A stretch of 64,000 nucleotides of DNA from Weissella cibaria KACC 11862 (GTDB taxonomy: Bacteria; Bacillota; Bacilli; Lactobacillales; Lactobacillaceae). The translations under genes and the position numbers were made by a program. Below are positions 51,701-60,000 of this stretch, one piece after another. The stretch is from assembly GCF_000193635.1 (NCBI RefSeq), contig NZ_AEKT01000057.1, forward strand, positions 62,001 to 126,000, written 5' to 3'. The stretch's first letter is position 1. Every line of letters starts with the position of its first letter. Under the pieces are notes generated by a model. It did not search any database and had not been told where the DNA came from. It was given only the letters and a program-made list of their open reading frames with translations.

Positions 51701-54700
51701 AAACTAGCCGTCGCCGTGACCTGCGTTGGATTACCTGTGTAGCCTGGCATACTTGGCGTCGTGACCGGTGCAAACGTAACAGCCCCAGTTTTCGCATCTA
51801 CGCTAGCTGCTGCGTTCTCCGTTGCTAGTGCATACTTTGGTGCTTGGTAACCATCATATTTAGCAGCATTCGCCGGCAAAATTTCATCGCCCGTTACCGC
51901 ATCCACCGACTGTGTCTTTGTCACTTCCGCTGACACAACTTGGTCCGGTACCTTAGTCGTTGTTCCTTGATAGATAATTGTGCTACTGATTGGCTTCGTA
52001 TCCGTTGTGGTTGTAACGCCATGCTTAAACACAATCTCATACAACTGTGACGGTACACCATCACCATCGTCTTGTGCATCAAAGCTTGCCGTCGGTGGGA
52101 AGGCATTCGTTACCAACACATAGCCAGCCTTCTCCAAGGCCGCAATTTGTGCTTGCACTTCAGTTTGATCCATGGCGCCATCAGTTTCACCCTTGAGATA
52201 AACCGTCGTAATCACACGATTATCTGCCATGGCATCCGTAAACGTAATTTGCGCGCGTTGTGGCTTGGCGTCATATTGTACGACTTCATTAACGTTCAAA
52301 TTATCAAACGTGGCAACCGCATCAATCCGATCAGGTTTCGCGGTATAGCCGGCCTGTGGCTTGGTTGGGATTGTCTGATAGGTAATGACACCTGTTGTGC
52401 CATCAACCGTCGCGACCGCATCATTACTACCGGTGAAGCGTTCGGCTTGATAAGCGGTGCCGTACTTGTCAGCATCCGTCGCTTGAATTTCGCGTCCTGT
52501 CACATCATCAACACTATACGTCCGGGTCACATCAACCGTTTGTGTAACTGGATCAATCACAGTCGGCGCACCGATATATTTGATTGTGTTCGTTGATGTC
52601 CGCGTCTCACTTTGCTGGCTCACATGGTGCGTCACCGTCAACGTATACGGTTGATCGACGGTATCATCAGTATCAAACGCTTGTTGCAACAATGGCTGTA
52701 AGGCGTCGGTCACATCGTAGCCCGCGGCCTTTAGCTTATCAAGATACGTTTGTACAGCATCGGTTGGCACCGTGCTATTTGATGAGCCAGTTAACGTCAT
52801 TGTCGTCAACGTATCGTGAGTAGTGGCGTCAACAATCGTGACAGTTGCCGTCTGCGTTGCTGGTGTATAGATGACAACATCATGCTTCGTAGGCGAAGTC
52901 ATCGTGGCTGTTGCAGTGACCGTCTTGTGATTAGCGGTATAACCCGCTAACGTCGGTGTAATAACAGGTGCAAAGTCCACCTGACCCGTGGTCGCATCGA
53001 CCGTTCCATCACCAGTCACCGTATAAGTCACGGTGGTAGCATCTTCATCCCCGGTCACATCATCAACCATCACATGTCGCATAACGATTGCCGTTTGTGT
53101 GGCAGTCGGCGCTTTTGTCGTCCCGTCTGCTGTTTGATAGACAACCGTATGGGTTAGTGTCACAGATTTTGTCGCTTCGTGTTGTTGGTGACCCAACGTC
53201 ACGACAATCGGCGACATAACTTCCGTCGGCATAACAGTTGGTGCCGTCGTCAAACCATTATCCGTCACCGTATAGCCACGGCTCGTCAAATCAGCAAGCG
53301 CCTGCGTCGCTGGTGTCTTATCCAACGGACTGCCGGCTTGACCTGCTAGTGTGACTGTCTGTAAGACCTCCCCTGTTACGGCATCTTTAATAATAACCGC
53401 CACCGTTCGGGCCAATGAAGCGTATGAAACCGTGGTGCTTGTATCACCTTGGTCAAACGTGGTTTCACCAGTCACCGCGGTTAGATTTGGCGCGTAACCT
53501 GCTACGTCTGGTGTCGCGACCGACGTAAAGGTAACCTGACCATCTTCGCTCACCGTTGCCGTCGCATCAGAAACAGCATAGGCTGGCGCTTGATAGTCTG
53601 GATACTGACTCGCAGCTGTAGCTGAAATCGGCTCACCGGTATACTGATCAACCGCGTATGTCTTAGTTACCGTGACCGTCTGCGTCTTATCAGCTGGTGT
53701 GTTAGATCCCGCACCCGTGTAATGAATGGTATTTGTCAGTTGTTTCTTAACCGATGCCACCGTCACACCATGCACAAAATGCAAGGTGATTTGCTGGTCT
53801 GTGGCATTATCTGTATCAAAGGTTTGCCCCTGTAATACCTGGTCGTTAGCTGGCAATGCCTGTAGACCAGCTGTTACTAGGTCAGCCTGTTTAGTTTGAA
53901 CAGCTTGCCAATTTGGCGTGCCATTCGATGGCCCAGTAACTGTGACCGTGCCTAACGTCTGACCCGTTGTATCATCGATTAACGTCACCACGATTCGTTG
54001 CGTAGTTGGGACGTACGTAACTTGTTGCACTGCTGTCGTGGCTTGACCTAACTTAATCTTGCCTGTAACCGTCGTGGTATCCGCTTGATAGCCAGCAACC
54101 GTTGGCGTTGTAACTGGTGCAAAAACCAATTGACCAGCATTATCAATCGTTGCACCCTCTGCCGTTGCAACTGGTGCAAAATAATCATCACCGTACGACT
54201 TGGCGTCTGTCGTTGTAATCACGGATGACGTCACCAAATCAATTGGCGATGTTGTGGTCACTACCGCGCTTGTCACCGCGTCGCTTGGTGTTTGTGTCCC
54301 TGCACCTGTGTATGTCACCGTATTCGTGTAGGTTTGGCTCGCCGTTGCTGAACCAACCGCGTGGCGCAGTACCACCTGATACGTTTGTGTCGTCGCGGTA
54401 TCACTGTCAAAAGTGGCACCTGCCGTCGTTGGATTCGTCGTGACCAAGTAGTGAGCTGTTTCATATTGGTTTACCAACTGCGCGACATTGTCAAAATCAA
54501 TCGCCGTTGCGGTTGATCCTGTCAAATTGACCGTATTCAACGTCTTACCTGTGGTGGCATCAACAATCGTCACCGTTGCTTTTTGGGTATCAGGCGTATA
54601 GGCCACTTGGAATGTCATATCTTGTTGTGCAATCGCTGGATTGGCCGCAATTGCCTTGGCTAGCGAGGGATAGGTTTTCCCGTTGACTGCGACCGTCAAT

Positions 54701-56091
54701 TGATAACCGGGAACCGTTAACTTCTGATCTGTCTGTGTGAAACTAGCGGTCGCGGCCTGCTTCACCATTACCTGTTCTGCGACCTGACTGCCTGGCCGAT
54801 TAGTGGTCGTTAGCTTCGCTGTAATCCATTGTGCATCTGTGGTCGCTGCATCAGCCGCCCCGGTCGCCTGGGTCACTTGTAACAACGCATTATTAACCAA
54901 CGTGGCCAAATTACCAGGTGCCGCCGTATCAACTAGCGCATCATTGCTCTTGAGCGCATTCACCGCGCTCGTAATCACCGCAACTTGTGACTTAGCATCT
55001 GCCAAATCGTGCGCTAATGATTGATTCGTGGGATTAGCAGCGACCATTGACTGTAGCTGCTTAATTGCCGTACTTGCGCGCAAACTCTGGTTAGTCAGCA
55101 CCGTCTGTTGATCGGCAATATTTGTGTGGGCCGCACTTTGCAACACCGTCAATGCAGATGAGGCCGCCGCTTGACCAACCGCTACTGCTGACAAAGCCGC
55201 ACTTGAGTCTGCTACGGCCGCCGCTGATTGTGAGTTTGTCAGGGACATTAATGACGTAATGTCCTTCGCCTTGGCACCAGAGACCATAATGGCTGATTCA
55301 TTCTGGGCAAACGCACTGCCTAAGCTTTGCAATTCTGCCAAGTTGCTTTGTGCCTGACTGTAGGCCGACGCAATTGAGCGATAATAACTACCCGCACTAG
55401 CCGATACTGGTCCGAGCAACGTTTGCCAAGCATTCAATTGATCGACCGCTGAACTTGCGGCAGTGATAGCGGCTGAAATCGCGTTCGCTTGCTGGTATAG
55501 CTGCACGGCTGCAGATGACTGCACGAAATCAGATGGCATCACGTTACCCGCCGTATTGGCTGCGCTTGCTACCGCCGTATACAAACTATTCGTCATACTA
55601 GCAGCTGCACTAACGCTCTTCATAGCCGTCGATAGTGCACTGGCGTTTGATACGTTTGCAACTGTCGATTGGGCTACCTGTAGTTGTGAGGCCACCGAAG
55701 CCAAAGAACTTTGTAAATTAGCCACTGAACCGGCTGCGCCTAAAGCCGTCACCATGTTGGTCAAATTAGAAAAGAAGCCACCACCAGTAAAGGCACCGAA
55801 CAGATTACTAATGGCCGTTGAATTCAAGGCGTTTTTAGTGTCCGCGGCGGCCGATGAAGCGTTCGCCACGTTCAACACGGTTCCAGCTCCGTTCGCCAAA
55901 GCCCCCATCTTGGCCGTGTCTAATGAAATGGCTGAACTCAAAGTCGTTAACGTCGAAACGGCGCTCGAAAAAGCCGCACTGTTCTGCAGCGCGTAAGCTG
56001 AACTAGCTGCTGCCATGGCGGCAGCTAATGACGTGGTCACGCCATTTAATTGACCCAATACCGAGTTAGCTTGCGATACAGTTGACGTCAA
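48703..56091 (-). CDS. Adhesin 1, main part (helical stalk, ten MucBP-like repeats, LPETG anchor)
   Basis: 2,462-codon frame. About residues 1-450 are Ala/Ser/Val/Asn-rich and probably coiled-coil or helical. From about 500 to 2330 follow ten roughly 180-residue repeats, each starting with a pattern like VTIVDxTTGxxLxTVxLxG, containing GYxV..FDxDxxxDQ and TNTIxYxGA, and ending VTFxxVxTPxxxGYT; these resemble MucBP/Mub domains. A Pro/Lys/Ala/Val-rich linker leads to LPETG, a hydrophobic helix and KKVL, the sortase A signal. Likely binds mucus or other host or plant glycoproteins. Without the 5' part it has no signal peptide. Confidence 0.82.
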   Translation of the reverse strand: MTSTVSQANSVLGQLNGVTTSLAAAMAAASSAYALQNSAAFSSAVSTLTTLSSAISLDTAKMGALANGAGTVLNVANASSAAADTKNALNSTAISNLFGAFTGGGFFSNLTNMVTALGAAGSVANLQSSLASVASQLQVAQSTVANVSNASALSTAMKSVSAAASMTNSLYTAVASAANTAGNVMPSDFVQSSAAVQLYQQANAISAAITAASSAVDQLNAWQTLLGPVSASAGSYYRSIASAYSQAQSNLAELQSLGSAFAQNESAIMVSGAKAKDITSLMSLTNSQSAAAVADSSAALSAVAVGQAAASSALTVLQSAAHTNIADQQTVLTNQSLRASTAIKQLQSMVAANPTNQSLAHDLADAKSQVAVITSAVNALKSNDALVDTAAPGNLATLVNNALLQVTQATGAADAATTDAQWITAKLTTTNRPGSQVAEQVMVKQAATASFTQTDQKLTVPGYQLTVAVNGKTYPSLAKAIAANPAIAQQDMTFQVAYTPDTQKATVTIVDATTGKTLNTVNLTGSTATAIDFDNVAQLVNQYETAHYLVTTNPTTAGATFDSDTATTQTYQVVLRHAVGSATASQTYTNTVTYTGAGTQTPSDAVTSAVVTTTSPIDLVTSSVITTTDAKSYGDDYFAPVATAEGATIDNAGQLVFAPVTTPTVAGYQADTTTVTGKIKLGQATTAVQQVTYVPTTQRIVVTLIDDTTGQTLGTVTVTGPSNGTPNWQAVQTKQADLVTAGLQALPANDQVLQGQTFDTDNATDQQITLHFVHGVTVASVKKQLTNTIHYTGAGSNTPADKTQTVTVTKTYAVDQYTGEPISATAASQYPDYQAPAYAVSDATATVSEDGQVTFTSVATPDVAGYAPNLTAVTGETTFDQGDTSTTVSYASLARTVAVIIKDAVTGEVLQTVTLAGQAGSPLDKTPATQALADLTSRGYTVTDNGLTTAPTVMPTEVMSPIVVTLGHQQHEATKSVTLTHTVVYQTADGTTKAPTATQTAIVMRHVMVDDVTGDEDATTVTYTVTGDGTVDATTGQVDFAPVITPTLAGYTANHKTVTATATMTSPTKHDVVIYTPATQTATVTIVDATTHDTLTTMTLTGSSNSTVPTDAVQTYLDKLKAAGYDVTDALQPLLQQAFDTDDTVDQPYTLTVTHHVSQQSETRTSTNTIKYIGAPTVIDPVTQTVDVTRTYSVDDVTGREIQATDADKYGTAYQAERFTGSNDAVATVDGTTGVITYQTIPTKPQAGYTAKPDRIDAVATFDNLNVNEVVQYDAKPQRAQITFTDAMADNRVITTVYLKGETDGAMDQTEVQAQIAALEKAGYVLVTNAFPPTASFDAQDDGDGVPSQLYEIVFKHGVTTTTDTKPISSTIIYQGTTTKVPDQVVSAEVTKTQSVDAVTGDEILPANAAKYDGYQAPKYALATENAAASVDAKTGAVTFAPVTTPSMPGYTGNPTQVTATASFDNPTTTAVVTYTPAEQTALVTIHDETTGKDLPAINLAGKTGDTISFATVEQALQAYIKKGYEVVSDQELVAGTLFTPATDDQQTFQVTLRHATKLETTPIDMTNTINYQGVTLPMTTQHVTVTRTDTRDLVTNQVVASTYTVPADAPATIDEATGAVTFAQVDSPAVAGYTASQQNVHQQVTVQQSTANNTVVYTPDMQTVIVHYVDVNGDKTVATVTINGRSDAKIDTATANKTLANLKATGYVIVDAGDWPATYDTDDATSQQVTVRLDHGTTTQQSSYPVHYTVNAVTAPNGQPVVVATQTATVTKTVVVDAVTKAVLTDQAPAYAITGDATIATDGTVTFKTVTVPAKPGYTVTQSTVNGRLTPQQQAGQTTVTYEPDVQMTHVIVRDAVTGETLTSYPVSGVTDATVPLTSLPDVVAKYVTAGYVAPDTLPSQVAFGATGAADVVVTLAHGSAVQVTQHKVTNTVHYVNAPTALADVVQSAVVTKTIVVDAVTGQQTTQATYQTTGATVDAKTGVVTFPRVTTPAQPGYTPNQRQVTGQASYDADGLEQVTYTADQQRIHVVYVDDDAHGAVVQHGADVIGRSDEDVYFQPIELANYDIASVDMQDAQGFDHDDNHDQTITIHLTHDVGTVVVAVNRNVSYQTSNGYPAPKQVTQQVTLHGQMDLITGQVTWQPVTIGAVDTPTMTGFTADQRQIAAVTITSPTDVQDVTVHYTPQQQQAHVVYVDDDQDGRIVQTGPTITGLGGSHATVKLVGVPHYHVINEIGGIDFDYDTTTDQTIVVHLGHDHRLVTTTVQRPIHYVDQHGHQLVPDTVQATVLTGDEDLVTQVITWLPSELLAEATPVVAGYQTSTTEIATVAVTMPGDLPAVTVVYQPIPVTTVQPKRPVKQQPVVKHVPAKSAVQPVAKVSAKHAVAPAPVPVAAAQPTQAGMTTTASAPSTPVITAAKHPLVTSEGNSVSAATLPETGFEQEYWLTIAGLLSLLATAGVVLKKVL

Positions 56092-56849
56092 CGCGGGCGG
56101 TTTGAAGCCAAACTAACCAATTGCGAATAGTAAGAAGACGCCGTTTGCTCGTCATATTGAATTTGCTTTGACAAACTCGTGGCGTCATTAGAAACCGCTG
56201 ATGACGCCGTTACTGGTGTCGCTGCCAATTTCTGTGTCACCGTCACGATTTGATGACTGGCTTGGGCTGAAGCAGACAGCGATGCCAGTTGCCCTGATTC
56301 CAAACTGCTACCAGCTGGTACATCAATCACAACTTCAGCTGATGAAGCTGTTTTTTCTGAAGCGCTTTGTGCGGTCACACTGATAGACTGACTGCTGCTT
56401 GAAACCTTGGCAGCGACTGAAACGCTCGCTGAAACACTTGGCGTCACTGAATTCGACGACACCGCACTTGAACGAACCGTCTCGCTAGCTTGACTGCTAA
56501 TGACTGACGAGCCTTGTAGGCTTGTGCTTGACGATACTGCGACTGATGATGACACAGTGCTGCTACTCATCGACACACTGTTGGTTGTCACTGACGCCGT
56601 TGTCCCACTAGTCGATGTCTGCGACAAAACAACCGATTGTGCCACACGCACACCGGCTGCTGAACTCGTCATATTCGTTGCTTCACTTGCTACAACAGGC
56701 GCTGCATCGGCTGACACAACTTGCCCCCCGAATGCCATGGCCGTTGCCCAGACCGCACCGGCAACTACCCAACTTTTCCCTGACTTATATAGCTTTTTAC
56801 GTAAAAACCGCTTTGCCGTGGCGGTTTTAGGCATCTCTACTCTTTTCAT
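56088..56849 (-). CDS. Adhesin 1, N-terminal fragment with KxYKxGKxW signal peptide
   Basis: About 253 residues. The KLYKSGKSW motif followed by a hydrophobic stretch and cleavage near VSADA is the KxYKxGKxW signal peptide found on Ser-rich adhesins, some of which use the accessory SecA2/SecY2 route. Then a strongly Ser/Thr/Val-rich region, a candidate for O-glycosylation. It ends out of frame after SLASN. Start: ATG at 56849; GGGG lies 9 bases upstream. Confidence 0.7.
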   Translation of the reverse strand: MKRVEMPKTATAKRFLRKKLYKSGKSWVVAGAVWATAMAFGGQVVSADAAPVVASEATNMTSSAAGVRVAQSVVLSQTSTSGTTASVTTNSVSMSSSTVSSSVAVSSSTSLQGSSVISSQASETVRSSAVSSNSVTPSVSASVSVAAKVSSSSQSISVTAQSASEKTASSAEVVIDVPAGSSLESGQLASLSASAQASHQIVTVTQKLAATPVTASSAVSNDATSLSKQIQYDEQTASSYYSQLVSLASNRPR

Positions 56850-56913
56850 TTCCCAATTCCCCAATTTCTTAAATCGCTATTCGCTTCTAAAAAGAAAGTG
56901 TTCTCAACCCGAT

Positions 56914-56922
56914 ATTATAGCA
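56914..56922 (-). promoter_or_regulatory. Extended -10 promoter of adhesin 1
   Basis: Minus-strand TGCTATAAT about 65 bases before the start. No good -35 is visible. The 5' untranslated region is otherwise unremarkable. Confidence 0.6.
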
Positions 56923-56994
56923 TTTTCCGGAAGGCATTATGAAAAAAGCGTGGTACGCCAGCGGTACACGGGAAGCAATGTTAGCCAAAATGAA

Positions 56995-57031
56995 AAGTCG
57001 CTAACCCACCAGTTGGTAGATTAGCGACTTT
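56995..57031 (-). terminator. Terminator of the second adhesin gene
   Basis: Minus-strand stem AAAGTCGCTAA..ACC / GGT..TTAGCGACTTT with minor internal mismatches, followed by T. Confidence 0.85.
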
Positions 57032-57060
57032 CGTCTTAGTCATTGCTGACCGATTATTGT

Positions 57061-60000
57061 TTACTTATCCTCTTCTTCACGCTTACGACGCTTAGCAGCG
57101 ACGAACAGCAATGAAGCTGAGAACAGGAAGATTCCCAATGCCGTCAAACGCCAGTCATCCGTGTAGCCGGTGTATGGTAACAACCCGCTACGTTGGACTG
57201 GGGCATTCGTTGGCACAATTGTGTTACTTGGTGCGACATATGGCAACACACCACCAGACTGTGGCGCAACTGGTGCTGTTTCACCACTTGACGTCACTGG
57301 CGTCGCAACCGGTGCCGATGCTGCTGGCGTTTCCGTCGGCACTGACTTACCTTCAGCCGTTGCAATCGCGGCTTCAAGTGCCTTCACCGCGGCCAGAATA
57401 TCTGCCGTCAAATCGTTGGTACTATCCTTACCAGCTGCATCCATAATTGCTTGCAAGTGAGCCAAAGCGGCTTGCACTGCTGGATCGCCAGCAACAGCTG
57501 TATTTTGAGCCGTTGTCACCGCATCGTGACCGGCCTTATTGGCATTTGCCCGAGCAGCATTCGCAGCATCCAATGCGGTTTGCAAAGCCGCCGTCGCCGC
57601 TTGAATATCCTTAGCCGTCGACTTTGGATCATCCAAGACCGCTTGCAACTTGCTAATCGCATCAGCAACCGCTGGTTCGTGTGAGACTGGCGCCGTCTTG
57701 CCTAACAAGTCATTGGCTGCGGCGGCAGCCGTTGCACGTTCACTAGCTGATTGTTGCACAGCCGCTTGCAGCGCCTTCATTGCGGCTTCAATATCAGCCG
57801 TCAAATCATTAGCGCTGTCGGTCGCAGCAGCGGCCATGACATCTTGCAAATGCTTAATCGCAGCTTGTACCGCTGGATCAGCTGATTGGTCAGATGCTTG
57901 CGCCGTCTTAATTGCTTGCGTACCAGCTGTATCAGCCGTCGTTCGTGCCTTGTTCGCCGCATCAAGTGCCGTTTGCAAAGCTGCCGTCGCCGTTTCAATA
58001 TCTGTTTCGGATGCCGTTGGGTCATTGACCACTGCCTGCAATTGCTTGATGGCTTTAGCAACATCCGCTTCATGTGAAACTGGCGCCGTCTTCGTCAACA
58101 AATCATTAGCCGCATCAACCGCCGCTTGGCGACCGCCGTCTGCCGTGTTAACAGCAGCTTGCAATGCCTTCATCGCGGCTTCAATATCAGCCGTCAAATT
58201 CGTGGCGCTATCCTTAGCCGCCGCTGCCATCACGGCTTGCAAACGACTCATGGCATCTTGCACGCCCTTGTCCTTAGCTGCTGTCGTGTTCTTCGTTGCA
58301 TCAAGCAACTTTTGACCGTCTGTATTAGCCGTGTCACGAGCCGTTTGAGCTGGTGTCATGGCGTCCTGCAACGCCTTCGTGGCCGCTTCAATTGTCTCTG
58401 CTGAACTTGATGCATCTTGCAAGATCTTCTCAAGGTCGGCAATTGCCGTCGCAACCGCTGGCTCGTGTGAAATTGGAGCCGTCTTACCTAGCAACGCATT
58501 GGCTGCATCACGGGCAGCTTCAATATCACTGTTGGCTGCTGTGAAAGTATCTTGCAACGCCTTTGTCGCTGCTTCGATATCAGCCGTTAGATCTGTTGCA
58601 CTATCCTTAGCCGCTGCAGCCATCACATCTTGCAACTTCTGCACAGCATCTTGTACCGCCTTATCGGTGTAGGCTGGTGCGCCCTTAACCAAATCAACTA
58701 GGCTTGTACCAGCTGTGTTTGCCGCGTTACGGTCAGCGCCGTCCGCTCGCAAAGCGTCACGTAGCGTCGCTGTCGCATTCTCAATCGCAGCCGTCGTCGA
58801 AGTTGGATCATCCAACAACTTTTGCAAGGCATCCTTCGCTGAGGCAACCTTGGCTTCGTTTGACAATGGGGCCGTTTGCGTCAACAAATCTGTTGCGGCA
58901 TCGCGGGCCGTATCACGCGCTTGGTCAGCTGTCTGAACAGCATCTTGTAGCGCCTTCGTGGCTGCTTCAATGTCAGCCGTCAACGCATCGGATTGATCAG
59001 CAGCTGCCGCATCTTGCAACTGTTTCAAAGCTTGCTCAGCGGCCGCAACCGTTGGTTCTGACGCCAATTCACTCGGTACATCTGCAACAGCTTGGTCAGC
59101 AGCGGTATTGGCCGCATCACGCTTCTCATTTGCATCAGCTACGGCTGTTGTCAGCGCTGTCGTCGCATCGGCAATTTCCTTAGCGGTCGACTTTGGATCA
59201 TCTAATAACTTTTGCAAGTTCGAGATTGCGTCAGCCACTGCTGCTTCATTCGAAACAGGTGCCGTTTGGTCCAAAGCTGTTTGCGCATCTGTGCGGGCTT
59301 GCTCTTGGTTAGCTTGCGCCGTCTCTTCCGCCGTCTGCAACGCTGCAATTGCACTCGTAATATCCTTCGTCAACGCCGTGTTCGTATCCGTGGCCGCAGC
59401 TGTCATGATATCTTGCAAATTCTTGATTGCTGCAACAACGCTCGGCTCATCCGATTGATTAGATGCTTGGGCTAGCTTAATTGCCGCGTCACCATTTGTA
59501 TTCGCCGTATCACGCGCTTGCTTGTCAGTTGCTGTTTGATCACGTAATGCCTTCGTTGCGGCTGTAATTTCAGCTTGAGTTGCATTTGGATCTTTCAAAA
59601 CCGCTTCCAAATTATTCAACGCTTGCGCCGTACCTGGTTCATTCGATACCGGGCTTGTGCTTGCAATGGCAATCGCCGCATCCTTACGCGCTTGTTCTTG
59701 TGCATCCTTGGCATCCGCCACCGCCTGCTCCAACGCCTTTTGTGCGTCGATGATATCCGCCGTCAAAGCATTGGCATCATCATTTGCAGCCGCGTCCATC
59801 ACATCTTGCAAGTGCTTCAGTGCGTCTTGTACTGCTGGTTCATCCGCTTGCTTACTATTTTGCGCATCTGTCATCGCATTTTGTGCATCGGTGTTCGCCG
59901 TTGTACGCTCCGCCTTAGCATCACTGGTTGCATTCAGCAAATCTTGCGTGGCTTGCTTAATATCATCAGCCGTTGATGTGCTATCGGCCAACAAGGCATC

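Larger units (their letters stand above)
48703..56849 (-). pseudogene. Giant LPxTG mucus-binding-type surface protein gene, frameshifted
   Basis: Read as one gene it would encode about 2,715 residues: KxYKxGKxW signal peptide, Ser-rich region, Ala/Ser-rich helical stalk, ten MucBP-like repeats, a Pro/Ala/Lys wall-spanning segment and an LPETG sorting signal. Near 56091-56102 the 5' frame ends (SLASNRPR-stop) while the other frame is already open (PPALTSTVSQ). One extra base in the tract AACCGCCCGCG would join them as SLASNPPALTSTVSQ. The rest of both frames is intact with no other lesion, so a recent event, phase change or sequence error is likely. Confidence 0.8.

Noticed and set aside
56091-56102. 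Programmed ribosomal frameshifting to join the adhesin 1 frames
   Set aside because: No slippery heptamer and no obvious downstream stimulator at the shift point; the same holds at 63171-63175.
55463-58315. Long plus-strand open frames opposite the adhesin genes (for example 55463-55996 and 57650-58315)
   Set aside because: Shadows produced by the Ala/Ser/Asp codon bias and repeats of the minus-strand genes; no ribosome-binding sites or recognisable domains.
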